From positions 1 to 38,412 of the forward strand of contig JAFVDH010000048.1 of assembly GCA_017478515.1 (NCBI GenBank): a stretch of 38,412 nucleotides of DNA. The letters run 5' to 3'. Below, piece by piece: positions 23,727 to 33,469 of this stretch. Position 1 is the first letter of the stretch; each line of letters begins with the position of its first letter. The DNA is from a bacterium (lineage in GTDB: Bacteria; Cyanobacteriota; Vampirovibrionia; Gastranaerophilales; Gastranaerophilaceae). Position numbers and translations under genes: made by a program. Under the pieces are notes generated by a model. The model saw only the letters and a program-made list of their open reading frames with translations. It was not told the origin of the DNA and made no database searches.

Positions 23727-23904
23727 GTTTTGCAAAAGGTATCGGGTTGAAAATTTATACTCAACCTGAAACTAAATCGGCGGACGATAGTTTTACAAAA
23801 TAAAACATGTTGTTCAGCAAGGTATAAGACAATAATCTAATAAAATCGGAACAAGGTTCCATCCAAAAACAAAAGTAAAATACATTAAGATAAAGGAAAA
23901 AAAT
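23727..23904 (+). promoter_or_regulatory. Structured leader upstream of rpsM
   Basis: The 178-bp gap is the longest inside this operon. It contains GGTTGA/TCAACC (23745-23750 with 23761-23766) and GGAAC/GTTCC (23848-23852 with 23856-23860) hairpins. By analogy with the S4-regulated alpha-operon leader in front of rpsM in other bacteria, it may be an autoregulatory site; that is inference. Confidence 0.35.
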
Positions 23905-24276
23905 ATGGCAAGATTGGCAGGGGTAGATTTACCTCGTAACAAAAGAATGATTATCGCTCTAACATACATATACGGCATTGGCCCAAAAAGAAGCGAAAAC
24001 ATATTAAAAGCAACAGGTATTTCACCTGATTTAAGAACAGATGATTTGACAGAAAACGACATCAAATTATTAAGAAACGAATTATCAAACTATGAAATTG
24101 AAGGGGATTTAAGAAGATCTGTTTCAATGCACATAAAAAGACTTCAAGAAATTGGTTCATACAGAGGTATGAGACATAAAAAGAATTTACCATGCAGAGG
24201 CCAAAGAACAAAAACAAATGCAAGAACCCGCAGAGGTAAAAAAGGTTTAGCTATTACTAAGAAGAAAACCGTATAG
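23905..24276 (+). CDS. rpsM: 30S ribosomal protein S13
   Basis: 123 residues, normal length. Begins [14 protein letters not shown], contains the [10 protein letters not shown] helix-hairpin-helix region and ends with the basic tail [16 protein letters not shown] that contacts tRNA in the 30S head. AAAGGA before the ATG. Confidence 0.97.
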   Translation: MARLAGVDLPRNKRMIIALTYIYGIGPKRSENILKATGISPDLRTDDLTENDIKLLRNELSNYEIEGDLRRSVSMHIKRLQEIGSYRGMRHKKNLPCRGQRTKTNARTRRGKKGLAITKKKTV

Positions 24277-24332
24277 TTAGTAAAAACAGCAATAAACAAA
24301 CAAGATATTAATAAGGAAAAAGGAATAAAAAA

Positions 24333-24719
24333 ATGGCAAGACCAAAGACAACAAAGAAAAAAGAAAAAAAGAACGTATTACAAGGTGTTGTTCATATACA
24401 ATCAACATTCAATAATACAATCGTAACTTCAACAGATACACAAGGAAATGCAATAGCATGGGCAACAGCCGGAGCTACAGGATTTAAAGGAGCAAGAAAA
24501 GGAACTCCGTTTGCAGCGCAATCAGCAGCGGAATTGGTTGCAAAAAAATCTATTGACCAAGGTATGAAAAAAGTAGAAGTATACATAAAAGGCCCGGGTT
24601 CGGGACGTGAAACTGCAATCAGAGCTATTCAAGCAGCAGGATTGGAAATAACTCTAATTAAAGACGTAACTCCAATTCCTCACAACGGCTGCAGACCACC
24701 TAAAAAACGTAGAGTATAG
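24333..24719 (+). CDS. rpsK: 30S ribosomal protein S11
   Basis: 128 residues. Conserved [26 protein letters not shown] and C-terminal [14 protein letters not shown]. It forms part of the 30S platform. The N-terminal tail is Lys/Thr-rich as usual. Confidence 0.97.
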   Translation: MARPKTTKKKEKKNVLQGVVHIQSTFNNTIVTSTDTQGNAIAWATAGATGFKGARKGTPFAAQSAAELVAKKSIDQGMKKVEVYIKGPGSGRETAIRAIQAAGLEITLIKDVTPIPHNGCRPPKKRRV

Positions 24720-24721
24720 TT

Positions 24722-24787
24722 GATAAAAGCGGTATTTTATCTGTTAAAAGATATTATTAAACTGAATATTTATAATAAATTTCAGTT
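24722..24787 (+). promoter_or_regulatory. Two hairpins in the rpsK-rpsD gap
   Basis: GATAAAA/TTTTATC (24722-24728 with 24735-24741) and AACTGAA/TTCAGTT (24760-24766 with 24781-24787) are perfect 7-bp stems in a 126-bp gap. S4 autoregulates its own mRNA in several bacteria, so a control element is plausible; not proven. Confidence 0.35.
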
Positions 24788-24845
24788 GCCGCATATCATA
24801 GAAACAACAAAAAGTAAAACAAATAAAAAATAAAGGGAAAATAAA

Positions 24846-25451
24846 ATGGCAAGATATACAGGACCAACAAATAAATTATTCCGTAACTACGGAGTAAAAG
24901 AATTATCAAACAGAAAGTTAACTTCTTCTATGAGACAAACCGAATCAGGTCAACACGGTGCTATGAGAAAGAAACTTTCTGAATATGCATTACACTTGAA
25001 TGAAAAACAAAAAATCAGATTAACATATTTGTTATCAGAAAAACAATTTGCAAAATACTATAACGAAGCAGCAAGAAGAAAAGGCGTTACAGGTACAATC
25101 CTTTTACAACTGTTAGAATCAAGATTGGATAACGTATTATTCAAAGCAGGCTTTGGTATCACAAGAAAACAATCAAGACAAATTGTAAATCACGGACACA
25201 TCTTAGTAAACGATAAAAAAGTTGATATTCCGTCATACCTACTAAAAGCAGGCGATGTAATAACAGTAAAATCAAAATCATCAGATTTTGTAAAAAAACA
25301 AGTTATAGAAATGATAGATATGGCTTGTGCTCCTGCATGGTTGACAATAGACAAAGATGCATTAAAAATAACTTTTGACAGAATTCCTGAAAGAGGCGAA
25401 CTTGATTCAGAATTCAAAGAACAACTTGTAATTGAGTTCTATTCTAAATAG
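24846..25451 (+). CDS. rpsD: 30S ribosomal protein S4
   Basis: 201 residues. Starts M-A-R-Y-T-G-P; S4 domain around Q-S-R-Q-I-V-N-H-G-H-I-L-V-N, E-F-K-E-Q-L-V-I-E-F-Y-S-K at the end. S4 nucleates 30S assembly and often represses its operon. No zinc-binding Cys cluster at the N-terminus, so it is the zinc-free form. Its presence between rpsK and rpoA differs from photosynthetic Cyanobacteria, where rpsD is elsewhere. Confidence 0.97.
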   Translation: MARYTGPTNKLFRNYGVKELSNRKLTSSMRQTESGQHGAMRKKLSEYALHLNEKQKIRLTYLLSEKQFAKYYNEAARRKGVTGTILLQLLESRLDNVLFKAGFGITRKQSRQIVNHGHILVNDKKVDIPSYLLKAGDVITVKSKSSDFVKKQVIEMIDMACAPAWLTIDKDALKITFDRIPERGELDSEFKEQLVIEFYSK

Positions 25452-25510
25452 TCGGAAGAAATAGCCGAAAATAGCACAAAAGTTAGAAATCAACTAGGAG
25501 AAAAGGTATT

Positions 25511-26488
25511 ATGGAATTAAAAATTAAAGCAGTAAATACAACAACAAGTTCTGACGGTTCGCAATACGGAAAGTTTGTAATTGAGCCGTTAGAAAAAGGT
25601 TTTGGTACAACAATCGGTAACTCACTAAGACGTGTACTATTATCAAGCTTAGAGGGAACAGCTGTTACATCAGCAAGAATTGAAGGTATTACTCATGAAT
25701 ACACTTCAATCCCAGGTATATTAGAAGACGTTATAGATGTAATGTTAAATTTAAAGGGCTTGGTAGTAAAAACAGAATCAAAAGAAGCACAACACTTAAG
25801 AATAGATATAGACCACGCAGGTCCGGTTCTTGCAAGTGATATTCAATTACCTGCAGGTGTAAAAGTGGTAAATCCTGACTGGTTAATTTGTACAATTGCT
25901 GATGGCGGAAGTTTCCACGCAGATATAATCGTTGAAACAGGAAAAGGTTACGTAGCAAATGACGTACCTCGTGATTCAAAAGACGGTGCAGCAATTGATA
26001 TGTTACCTATAGATGCAACATTTATGCCTATTAAAAGAGTAAGCTACACTGTAGAACCAACTCGTGTAGGTGACGTTGTTGACTATGATAAATTAATTTT
26101 AGAAATTTGGTCAAATGGTTCAGTTGATGTAACAAGTGCTTTATCTCAAGCATCTCAACTATTGATTGACCACTTTATTCAAATTTCTGCTATCTCAGGT
26201 CAACCTGCAACAATCTCTATTCCGACTCCTGTTCAAGAAGAAGTTGTAGTTGAAGATGAAACACCATCAATTACTATAGAAGAATTGGAATTGTCAGTGA
26301 GAGCTTATAATTGCTTGAAAAGAGCAAGTATAAATTCAATGGCTGAACTATTGAAAAAATCTGAACATGATTTATTAAATATTAAAAACTTTGGTAAAAA
26401 ATCATCAGACGAAGTTGTTGAAAGATTAAGACATTTCGGCTTAGACTTAGCTCCTGGCCCTGAAATTACTGAAGAAGAATTGAACTAA
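25511..26488 (+). CDS. rpoA: DNA-directed RNA polymerase alpha subunit
   Basis: 325 residues. The N-terminal domain shows F-V-I-E-P-L-E-K-G-F-G-T-T-I-G-N-S-L-R-R-V-L (dimerisation and beta/beta' assembly), a linker from ~235 follows, and the C-terminal domain (~255-315) has L-S-V-R-A-Y-N-C-L-K-R-A-S-I and N-F-G-K-K-S, the DNA/activator-binding helices. GGAG precedes the ATG. Full length. Confidence 0.98.
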   Translation: MELKIKAVNTTTSSDGSQYGKFVIEPLEKGFGTTIGNSLRRVLLSSLEGTAVTSARIEGITHEYTSIPGILEDVIDVMLNLKGLVVKTESKEAQHLRIDIDHAGPVLASDIQLPAGVKVVNPDWLICTIADGGSFHADIIVETGKGYVANDVPRDSKDGAAIDMLPIDATFMPIKRVSYTVEPTRVGDVVDYDKLILEIWSNGSVDVTSALSQASQLLIDHFIQISAISGQPATISIPTPVQEEVVVEDETPSITIEELELSVRAYNCLKRASINSMAELLKKSEHDLLNIKNFGKKSSDEVVERLRHFGLDLAPGPEITEEELN

Positions 26489-26515
26489 TAACATAAAATA
26501 TAGAAGGATAAAAAA

Positions 26516-26944
26516 ATGCGACACTTAACAAAAAAACATACTTTATCAAAAGCAAAAGACCAAAGAGACGCACTTTTAAGAGCTTTAGCAACAGAATTGT
26601 TCACTCATGGTGAAATAAAAACAACTATGCCTAGAGCAAAAGCCCTAAGAGCATATGCTGAAAGTATAATCACTATGGCTAAAACTGACAGTGTTCACTC
26701 AAGACGTCAAGTATCAAAATTCATTTATGATAAAGAAATCGGTAAATTTATCGATCCTCAAACCGGTGAATTATTTGATGCTCCGGATAAAGATAAAAAA
26801 TTAACACCTCAAACAGTTTTGAGAAAATTATTTTACATAATAGGTAAAAAATATTCTTCAAGACAAGGCGGATACACAAGAATTTACAGATTACCGCCAA
26901 GAAGAGGCGACGCAACTGAAATGGCATTAATCCAACTTGTATAA
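26516..26944 (+). CDS. rplQ: 50S ribosomal protein L17
   Basis: 142 residues, longer than the minimal ~115-120-residue form through an insertion around D-K-E-I-G-K-F-I-D-P-Q-T-G-E-L-F. Conserved ends are L-L-R-A-L-A-T-E-L-F and the terminal G-G-Y-T-R-I-Y-R-L-P-P-R-R-G-D-A. The TAA overlaps the truA ATG (TAATG), giving translational coupling. Confidence 0.95.
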   Translation: MRHLTKKHTLSKAKDQRDALLRALATELFTHGEIKTTMPRAKALRAYAESIITMAKTDSVHSRRQVSKFIYDKEIGKFIDPQTGELFDAPDKDKKLTPQTVLRKLFYIIGKKYSSRQGGYTRIYRLPPRRGDATEMALIQLV

Positions 26945-27717
26945 TGAAAAGATATAAGCTGGAAATAGAATATGTCGGCAAAAATTACGCCGGCAGCCAG
27001 ATACAGTTAGCAAAAAACGGAACAGTCGAAACTAAACCGACAATTCAAGGCGAACTTGAAAAAGCAATTAGCACATTGACAGGAGTTAAAAGCTCCAATC
27101 AAATAAGAACTATAAAAACAATCTTCTCCGGAAGAACTGATGCAGGAGTAAATGCAAGAGCACAGGTTGTTCATTTTGATACTGATAAAGAATTTGTTGC
27201 TTCAAAATTTATCAGGTCAATAAACAAACTTCTCCCGAATGATATTTCTGTTTCAAGTATTGAGGAAGTTGATAAGAATTTTCATTCTCAACTCTCTGCC
27301 AAGCAGCGGCATTACGAATACAGATTTATTAATCGTAATCAAAAAAGTGCCTTTGATGGTAATTTAATGAGAATAGAGGGCGAAATAAATATTGAAAGAA
27401 TGTCAAAAGCTCTAAAATATTTAGAGGGTGAACATGATTTCAGAGCTTTTAAAAACTCCGGAGTTGATAATCCAAATACAATTTGCAAATTAACCCGTGC
27501 AGAATGTAGGAGGGAAGAGGATTTTATCATTATAGAATTATCCGCTGACAGGTTTTTGTATAATATGGTAAGAAATATTGCAGGAACATTGTTAATGATA
27601 GAAAAAGATAATTTAGAACCCGAAATGATGAAAGAAATCCTTAGTTCAAAAGACCGCAGCAGAGCGGGCAAAAAAATAAGTCCATATGGGCTTACATTAG
27701 TAAAAGTAGACTACTAA
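26944..27717 (+). CDS. truA: tRNA pseudouridine(38-40) synthase TruA
   Basis: 257 residues. The catalytic Asp66 is in S-G-R-T-D-A-G-V-N-A. The enzyme makes pseudouridine at positions 38-40 of tRNA anticodon stems. The F-L-Y-N-M-V-R-N-I-A-G-T-L motif near the C-terminus is typical. Position between rplQ and rplM is the same as in Cyanobacteria and some Firmicutes. No own ribosome-binding site is needed because of the overlap with rplQ. Confidence 0.95.
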   Translation: MKRYKLEIEYVGKNYAGSQIQLAKNGTVETKPTIQGELEKAISTLTGVKSSNQIRTIKTIFSGRTDAGVNARAQVVHFDTDKEFVASKFIRSINKLLPNDISVSSIEEVDKNFHSQLSAKQRHYEYRFINRNQKSAFDGNLMRIEGEINIERMSKALKYLEGEHDFRAFKNSGVDNPNTICKLTRAECRREEDFIIIELSADRFLYNMVRNIAGTLLMIEKDNLEPEMMKEILSSKDRSRAGKKISPYGLTLVKVDY

Positions 27718-27758
27718 AAGAAAAATAGAATACAAAAGAATATAATGGAGAAAAAAGC

Positions 27759-28196
27759 ATGAAAACTTATTCAGCAAAACCTCTTGAAGTAGAAAGAAAA
27801 TGGTATGTAATAGATGCTACAGACGAAATATTAGGACGTTTGGCAGTAAGAGTTGCAAACATTTTAAGAGGAAAAAATAAACCACAATACACACCAAACG
27901 TTGATACAGGCGATTTTGTAATTGTTATCAATGCGGATAAAGTTCGTGTATCAGGTAACAAAGAAACTGATAAAATTTACTACCACCATACAAAATATCC
28001 GGGTGGATTAAAATCAGCAAGTTTCAAAGAATTAATGGAAAAAGACCCAAGACTTGCAATTGAAAAAGCAGTTAAAGGTATGTTACAACACAATACATTA
28101 GGTGATACACAATTCACAAAATTGAAAGTATATGCAGGAAGTGAACATCCTCATGCAGCACAAAAACCTATCGTATTAGAAAAGGAGGCTAAATAA
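27759..28196 (+). CDS. rplM: 50S ribosomal protein L13
   Basis: 145 residues. Conserved [31 protein letters not shown] and [13 protein letters not shown] upstream of the ATG. Stop overlaps rpsI start (TAATG). Confidence 0.97.
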   Translation: MKTYSAKPLEVERKWYVIDATDEILGRLAVRVANILRGKNKPQYTPNVDTGDFVIVINADKVRVSGNKETDKIYYHHTKYPGGLKSASFKELMEKDPRLAIEKAVKGMLQHNTLGDTQFTKLKVYAGSEHPHAAQKPIVLEKEAK

Positions 28197-28591
28197 TGGC
28201 AAATGATGCAATAATGGCAACAGGTCGTAGAAAAACCTCTATAGCAGTTGTTAAATTAGTAAAAGGTAAAGGAAGAATTTTCGTAAACGGAAAGACTTTA
28301 AAAGATTATATCGGCAACAGACCTGCTGTTGAAATGATGTTATACAGACCGCTTGTTTTAACAGAAAATCAAGAAAAATATGATGTAAGAGTTAAAACAG
28401 TTGGCGGCGGTGTTGTTTCTCAATGCGGAGCTATTAGACATGGTATTGCAAGAGCATTAGTAAAATCTAATGAAGAATACAAAAATGTTTTAAGAGCAGA
28501 AGGTTTGTTAACACGTGACCCTCGTGTTAAAGAACGTAAGAAATACGGACGTAAAAGAGCAAGAAAAAGATTTCAATTCTCAAAACGTTAA
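28196..28591 (+). CDS. rpsI: 30S ribosomal protein S9
   Basis: 131 residues. T-G-R-R-K-T-S-I-A near the start and the C-terminal basic tail ending K-R-F-Q-F-S-K-R, which reaches P-site tRNA. The internal A-I-R-H-G-I-A-R-A-L motif is present. Last gene of the operon, followed by an intrinsic terminator. Confidence 0.97.
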   Translation: MANDAIMATGRRKTSIAVVKLVKGKGRIFVNGKTLKDYIGNRPAVEMMLYRPLVLTENQEKYDVRVKTVGGGVVSQCGAIRHGIARALVKSNEEYKNVLRAEGLLTRDPRVKERKKYGRKRARKRFQFSKR

Positions 28592-28610
28592 TATTTTATT
28601 CTTATATTTC

Positions 28611-28638
28611 AAAAAGGACTTCTTCAGAAGTCCTTTTT
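28611..28638 (+). terminator. Intrinsic terminator of the ribosomal operon
   Basis: Perfect 13-bp stem (AAAAAGGACTTCT with its complement) around a 2-nt TC loop and ending in five T. Confidence 0.85.
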
Positions 28639-28675
28639 GTTATCAAAAATATTTTTTTAATTTGCAAATAAAAAT

Positions 28676-28698
28676 GGATTGAATTTTATATTCAATCC
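28676..28698 (-). terminator. Predicted terminator of the 28764 gene
   Basis: GGATTGAAT (28676-28684) pairs perfectly with ATTCAATCC (28690-28698) around 5 nt; on the minus strand it is followed by ATTTTTATTT. Just downstream on + (28709-28729) is a short tandem repeat, TTGGTTA twice plus TTGGTTT. Confidence 0.5.
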
Positions 28699-28763
28699 GT
28701 TTAAAAAATTGGTTATTGGTTATTGGTTTAGTATTTTATATTAATTGAATATTTTGTTTGAAA

Positions 28764-29075
28764 TTAGTTTGAACTTTTTATAAAAGTGTCTCTATCAGGC
28801 TGGGCCTTGTAGGCTACGACTTTCCCTGCAAAGTTGAGATATGCTTTATCTTTAGCTTTTAATCCTGTTGAGTATACTTTCATTGGCGGTTTTTGTATTT
28901 GGTTAAATTTTGCTTGCTGCTGTTGGTTTAGTAGTCTATTTATCTGCATCGGATTACTCATTCCGATGTTTGATTTAATCATGTTTAAATTTTGTTCCGG
29001 ACTGTTAAAAATGCTTGTTATATCTGTTATATTTGTTGTTGAATTTGAACCTTGATTGAAACTGAATGCTTTCAT
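28764..29075 (-). CDS. Hypothetical protein, 103 residues
   Basis: Asn/Gln/Ser-rich N-terminal half, a Q-Q-Q-Q run near residue 52, then a more ordered C-terminal part (Y-S-T-G-L-K-A-K-D-K-A-Y-L-N-F-A-G-K-V-V-A-Y). No signal peptide or membrane segment. No strong Shine-Dalgarno motif. It reads as one of the low-complexity small proteins specific to this lineage. I recognise no family; the ordered C-terminal part and a terminator behind it support a real gene. Confidence 0.55.
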   Translation of the reverse strand: MKAFSFNQGSNSTTNITDITSIFNSPEQNLNMIKSNIGMSNPMQINRLLNQQQQAKFNQIQKPPMKVYSTGLKAKDKAYLNFAGKVVAYKAQPDRDTFIKSSN

Positions 29076-29129
29076 TGTAACTTTTAAACCTTTAAAAACC
29101 TAACCTAAACTTAAAATATTTCTTGTGAA

Positions 29130-29282
29130 TTAGCGTAAATTATTACGCAACAATTCGTCTTTCGCATATATTGCTATGGGAGCGGGTCTATAATTATTGT
29201 TAAATTCTAAAAAACATTGTTCAAAACAGCTTATAACGTTTTCATACACACGCAAAACAATAATTTCAAAATTTTTAACCAT
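29130..29282 (-). CDS. Possible small protein, 50 residues
   Basis: Starts M-V-K-N-F-E-I-I-V-L-R-V-Y-E-N and ends Y-A-K-D-E-L-L-R-N-N-L-R. There is no good ribosome-binding site. TTGACA followed by 16 bp and TATATG lies upstream on the minus strand and could be a promoter. A 6-bp GCGTAA/TTACGC hairpin overlaps the stop. Weakly supported; it may be noise. Confidence 0.25.
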   Translation of the reverse strand: MVKNFEIIVLRVYENVISCFEQCFLEFNNNYRPAPIAIYAKDELLRNNLR

Positions 29283-29373
29283 TATAAAAAACCACCAATA
29301 ACTAACTACATATATATAAAGTATTTTGTTTGTCAAAAATTGCCTTTTTTCAAAAAATATTATTTTTTCGTGA

Positions 29374-29379
29374 TAAAAT
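29374..29379 (+). promoter_or_regulatory. Extended -10 element of leuS
   Basis: TAAAAT preceded by TGA (extended -10), about 28 nt before the leuS ATG; GAAAGG is the ribosome-binding site. The -35 region is poor. Confidence 0.4.
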
Positions 29380-29407
29380 TAAAATATAGGTAGTTGAAAG
29401 GCAAATT

Positions 29408-31900
29408 ATGAAAGAATTATATTATCCTCAAGGAATTGAAAAAAAGTGGCAGGAAAAATGGGCGGAAGAAAAAGTTTTTAAAACTTTCGATGACAGTGAC
29501 AAGCCTAAATATTATGCCCTGTCAATGTTTCCGTATCCAAGCGGAAAATTACACATGGGACATGTAAGAAATTATACAATAACGGATGTTATAGCAAGAT
29601 TTAAGAAAATGAAAGGCTATAATGTTTTGCATCCAATCGGATGGGATAGTTTTGGATTACCTGCTGAAAACGCCGCAATGCAGCATGGTGCAAATCCTGC
29701 AAAATGGACAGATGAAAATATTGCATATATGACAAAACAGTTAAACATGCTTGGAATTTCTTACGATTGGGACAGAGAAGTTACAACTTGTAAGCCTGAT
29801 TATTATAAATGGACACAATGGCTGTTTTTACAGTTATATAAAAAAGGATTGGCTTACAAAAAAGAAGCTGCCGTAAACTGGTGTGATAAATGCGGAACAG
29901 TTTTGGCAAATGAACAAGTTATCGATGGCAAATGCTGGAGATGCGACAGCGTTGTTGAGAAAAAATATCTTTCACAATGGTTCTTAAAGATTACTGATTA
30001 TGCTGAACAACTGCTTCAAGATTTAGAAAAGCTTGACGGCTGGGGTGATAATGTAAAAACAATGCAAGCAAACTGGATTGGTAAATCAACAGGTGCTATT
30101 TTTAGATTTAAAGTTGTTGATGCTCCAAGCGGAGAAGAAATGGAAGTTCCTGTATATACAACAAGACCTGATACCGTTCATGGTATTACATATCTTGTTG
30201 TTGCTCCTGAATACAAAGACATTGATAAATTAACAACAGATGAAAATAAAACAGCAGTTGAAGAATATAGAGCAAATGCAAGAAAAATGTCTGAAATAGA
30301 AAGACTTTCAACAGACAGACCAAAAACAGGTGTACCTTTAGGAACACACTGTGTAAATCCGTTTACAGGTGAAACTTTCCCTCTTTGGACAGCAGATTAT
30401 GCACTTGTTGAATACGGAACAGGTGCAGTTATGGCTGTTCCTACTCATGATGAAAGAGACTTTGCTTTTGCTAAAAAATATAATTTGCCAATGAAAATTG
30501 TTATTTCTCCAACAGATAGAGAATTAAAAGTTGAAGAAATGGCAAATGCGTATACTGATGAGGGTATTCTGGTAAATTCAAATGAATTTAACGGAATGAA
30601 AAATACGGAAGCTAAAAAGGCAATTACGCAAAAGGCTGTAGATAACGGTTTTGGTGAATTTAAAACACAATACAGACTAAGAGATTGGTTGATTTCCCGT
30701 CAAAGATACTGGGGTGCACCAATTCCTGTTGTATATTGTGATAAATGCGGAATTCAACCAGTACCGGAAGAACAATTACCTGTAATGCTTCCTGAAGATG
30801 TTGATTTTTCCGTTGTCGGTAAATCTCCAATTACAACTTCAAAAACATTTAAAGATACCGTTTGTCCTGTTTGTGGCGGGCATGCTGTTAGAGAAATGGA
30901 TACAATGGATACGTTTATTTGTTCTAGCTGGTATTATTTACGATACGCAGATGCCAAAAATTCAGACAAACCTTTTGATAAAGATTTGGTAAATAAATGG
31001 CTTCCTGTTGATCAATATGTTGGTGGTATTGAACATGCAATATTACACTTATTGTATTCAAGATTTTTCACAAAAGCTTTAAAAGATATTGGTTTACTTG
31101 ATTTTGATGAACCGTTTAAAAATCTTTTAACTCAAGGTATGGTATTGAAAGATGGTTCTAAAATGTCTAAATCAAAAGGCAATACTGTTGATCCTGATGA
31201 AATATTTCAAAATTACGGAGCAGATACCGCAAGATTATTTATTCTTTCAGATTCACCTCCAGCACGTGATTTTGACTGGTCTGATGCCGGGGTTGAGGGT
31301 TGTTACAAGTTCTTGAACAGAATTTGGACTCTTATTTCTTCAAACCAAGATGATATTAACTTAAAATACAGTTTGCCTGAAAATCTTTCTAAAGAAGATG
31401 ACAAACTTGTCAGAATTGTTAATATTGCGATAAAAGGTATTACAAATGATATTGAAACGGATTTTCAATTTAATACTGTAATATCAAAATATCGTGAACT
31501 TGTTAATTCTATTTCCGACTGGAGAAAATCAAAAAATGATTTAACCGAAGATGAAAAACAAGTATTCAGTTATGCTATTGCAACATTAATAAAATTAATG
31601 TCGCCCGTTACAGTTCATCTTTCAGAAGAAATCTGGGAAAATTTAGGCGGAGAGGGTTCTATTCACTCTCAACCTTGGGCTGAATATGATGAAAATAAAG
31701 CTAAATTAGCAGATTTCACTTTGGTTGTTCAAATAAACGGAAAAGTTAGAGATAAGATTACCGTTGATGAGTCAATGAGCAAAGAAGAAATGGAACAAAC
31801 TGCGTTGGCAAGTGAAAAAGTTAAAGAATATACAAATGGGAAAACAATTGTGAAAACAATCGTTGTCCCTAAAAAACTTGTTAATATTGTGGTTAAATAA
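29408..31900 (+). CDS. leuS: Leucine-tRNA ligase
   Basis: 830 residues; class I synthetase charging tRNA-Leu. HIGH-type motif HMGH at 49-52 and KMSKS at 585-589. Between them lie the zinc site (C-D-K-C...C-W-R-C) and the CP1 editing domain with T-T-R-P-D-T-V and the D-E-R-D-F motif needed to hydrolyse mischarged tRNA. The C-terminal domain ends V-V-P-K-K-L-V-N-I-V-V-K. Full length, bacterial type. The TAA overlaps the ATG of the next gene. Confidence 0.97.
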   Translation: MKELYYPQGIEKKWQEKWAEEKVFKTFDDSDKPKYYALSMFPYPSGKLHMGHVRNYTITDVIARFKKMKGYNVLHPIGWDSFGLPAENAAMQHGANPAKWTDENIAYMTKQLNMLGISYDWDREVTTCKPDYYKWTQWLFLQLYKKGLAYKKEAAVNWCDKCGTVLANEQVIDGKCWRCDSVVEKKYLSQWFLKITDYAEQLLQDLEKLDGWGDNVKTMQANWIGKSTGAIFRFKVVDAPSGEEMEVPVYTTRPDTVHGITYLVVAPEYKDIDKLTTDENKTAVEEYRANARKMSEIERLSTDRPKTGVPLGTHCVNPFTGETFPLWTADYALVEYGTGAVMAVPTHDERDFAFAKKYNLPMKIVISPTDRELKVEEMANAYTDEGILVNSNEFNGMKNTEAKKAITQKAVDNGFGEFKTQYRLRDWLISRQRYWGAPIPVVYCDKCGIQPVPEEQLPVMLPEDVDFSVVGKSPITTSKTFKDTVCPVCGGHAVREMDTMDTFICSSWYYLRYADAKNSDKPFDKDLVNKWLPVDQYVGGIEHAILHLLYSRFFTKALKDIGLLDFDEPFKNLLTQGMVLKDGSKMSKSKGNTVDPDEIFQNYGADTARLFILSDSPPARDFDWSDAGVEGCYKFLNRIWTLISSNQDDINLKYSLPENLSKEDDKLVRIVNIAIKGITNDIETDFQFNTVISKYRELVNSISDWRKSKNDLTEDEKQVFSYAIATLIKLMSPVTVHLSEEIWENLGGEGSIHSQPWAEYDENKAKLADFTLVVQINGKVRDKITVDESMSKEEMEQTALASEKVKEYTNGKTIVKTIVVPKKLVNIVVK

Positions 31901-33372
31901 TGACTCTTTTAAAAAATAAAACTTTTTTAATATCAATCGCACTATGGTGTATTATCACCATAGTGCGTATTTTAAATCATATACCATGGTTTGATGAAGC
32001 ACATGCATGGACTATTGCGGAAGAACTTAATTTAGTTCAAATTTTTCATTTAATGAAAGTTGAGGGGCATACTTTTATATGGTATTTATTACTAATGCCT
32101 TTTGCAAAATTTCATATAGGATATCCTTATGTAATGCAGTTTTTGAATTGGATATTTTGTCTGGGAGCATTAATTGTTTTATGGCAAAAAGCACCGTTCA
32201 ATAACTTTATAAAAGTTTTAATAACTTTTTCATTTCCGTTTACGTATGTATATTCTGTTTATGCGAGATGTTATTCTATCGGGATATTGTTGTTATTTTT
32301 ACTTGCGGCGCTATTTGAAAACAGGTTGAAACATCCGATATTATATTCATTGGTTCTTATAGTATGTGCAAACACAAGCACAATGGCATTAATCGGTTCG
32401 GCTGCTTTTGGCTTTTTGTTTATTTACGATTTTCTAAAATCTATGCCAAAACGGAAGTCTTTACTTGCAGTATCGGCTATTTTATTTATTGGTGCGGGCT
32501 TAATTTTTCTTCAATTATTCGGTGTTGATTCCACAGCTATAAAGGATTATAGAGGTATTAACCTGCCTTATCAGAATTTATTGAAAATATTTGTAATATC
32601 TTCTTTTATTCTAATAACCTGTATTTTGCCGTTAGTATTCTTTTTACGCAAACATTTAAAAATTTTATTTTTCTTTTTATTCACTACTGTTTTTATGTCG
32701 GTTTGTTTCATGTTCAAGTATTACGGACATTACTGGAATCATGCTTTTTATTGGCTGTATTTTATGATAACAATATGGCTGGGGCTTTTAGCTTGCGAAA
32801 ATGAAAAAATAAAAAAGTTTATGAGTGTATTGTTGGCTGCGGTTTCTTTTTTACATATATTTATTCCTCTATTCGTTAATGATGTTTGCTTAAAGTTAAC
32901 ACAAAATGGCGATGCGGTTAAAATGGCAAAAATAGTTTTGTACGATAAAAATATGTATAAAAAGGCAATTATAAGTGCGAATGATAATTTTGTTGGACAT
33001 GTTCTCGTTCCGTATAATCGACACAGGCTGGTAAACTATTGCGAGGATAAACCTTTTAATTACGATATTGTGAATTATCCTGCAAATAACAATTTGTGTT
33101 ATGAAAAGGAGCTTCCAAACAGATTTTTCAATGAGTATTATACTTACTTGGATAAAAATCGGTTGATAAAATTGGTTAATAAAAATATTGGAAATGATGA
33201 TGAAATATACTCTATTGTTTCAATAAATCCGAAGGCGTTTGAAAATTCAGATACTACGTTTATAAAAGATGATAAAACAGAAATTTTTTATTCTATACAA
33301 AGGTATAAATGTTTAAAAAATAAGAAACAGGAAGATTTTTGTATATATAAAATAAAAAAGGAAAATAATTAA
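31900..33372 (+). CDS. GT-C-type membrane glycosyltransferase-like protein
   Basis: 490 residues with about ten transmembrane segments and a soluble C-terminal ~130 residues. The first periplasmic loop has P-W-F-D-E-A-H-A-W, the Asp-Glu motif expected in GT39/GT-C enzymes that use polyprenyl-phosphate sugars, and V-Y-A-R-C-Y-S-I-G later. The product is not predictable. The start overlaps the leuS stop by 1 nt (TAATG), so both are co-translated, although no functional link is evident. It ends before a strong bidirectional terminator. Confidence 0.75.
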   Translation: MTLLKNKTFLISIALWCIITIVRILNHIPWFDEAHAWTIAEELNLVQIFHLMKVEGHTFIWYLLLMPFAKFHIGYPYVMQFLNWIFCLGALIVLWQKAPFNNFIKVLITFSFPFTYVYSVYARCYSIGILLLFLLAALFENRLKHPILYSLVLIVCANTSTMALIGSAAFGFLFIYDFLKSMPKRKSLLAVSAILFIGAGLIFLQLFGVDSTAIKDYRGINLPYQNLLKIFVISSFILITCILPLVFFLRKHLKILFFFLFTTVFMSVCFMFKYYGHYWNHAFYWLYFMITIWLGLLACENEKIKKFMSVLLAAVSFLHIFIPLFVNDVCLKLTQNGDAVKMAKIVLYDKNMYKKAIISANDNFVGHVLVPYNRHRLVNYCEDKPFNYDIVNYPANNNLCYEKELPNRFFNEYYTYLDKNRLIKLVNKNIGNDDEIYSIVSINPKAFENSDTTFIKDDKTEIFYSIQRYKCLKNKKQEDFCIYKIKKENN

Positions 33373-33469
33373 TATTAAGTTCTATATCGCAACGGGGCGA
33401 AAGGCAGGTGCTTTTAGCCTTGAGCTTGTACATCATTTTTGGATTTATGTTTGAGCTGTGTTGTATTAA

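Noticed and set aside
28709..28729. Tandem TTGGTTA repeat as possible CRISPR or origin iteron
   Set aside because: Only three 7-bp units with one variant, no spacers; too short to support either.
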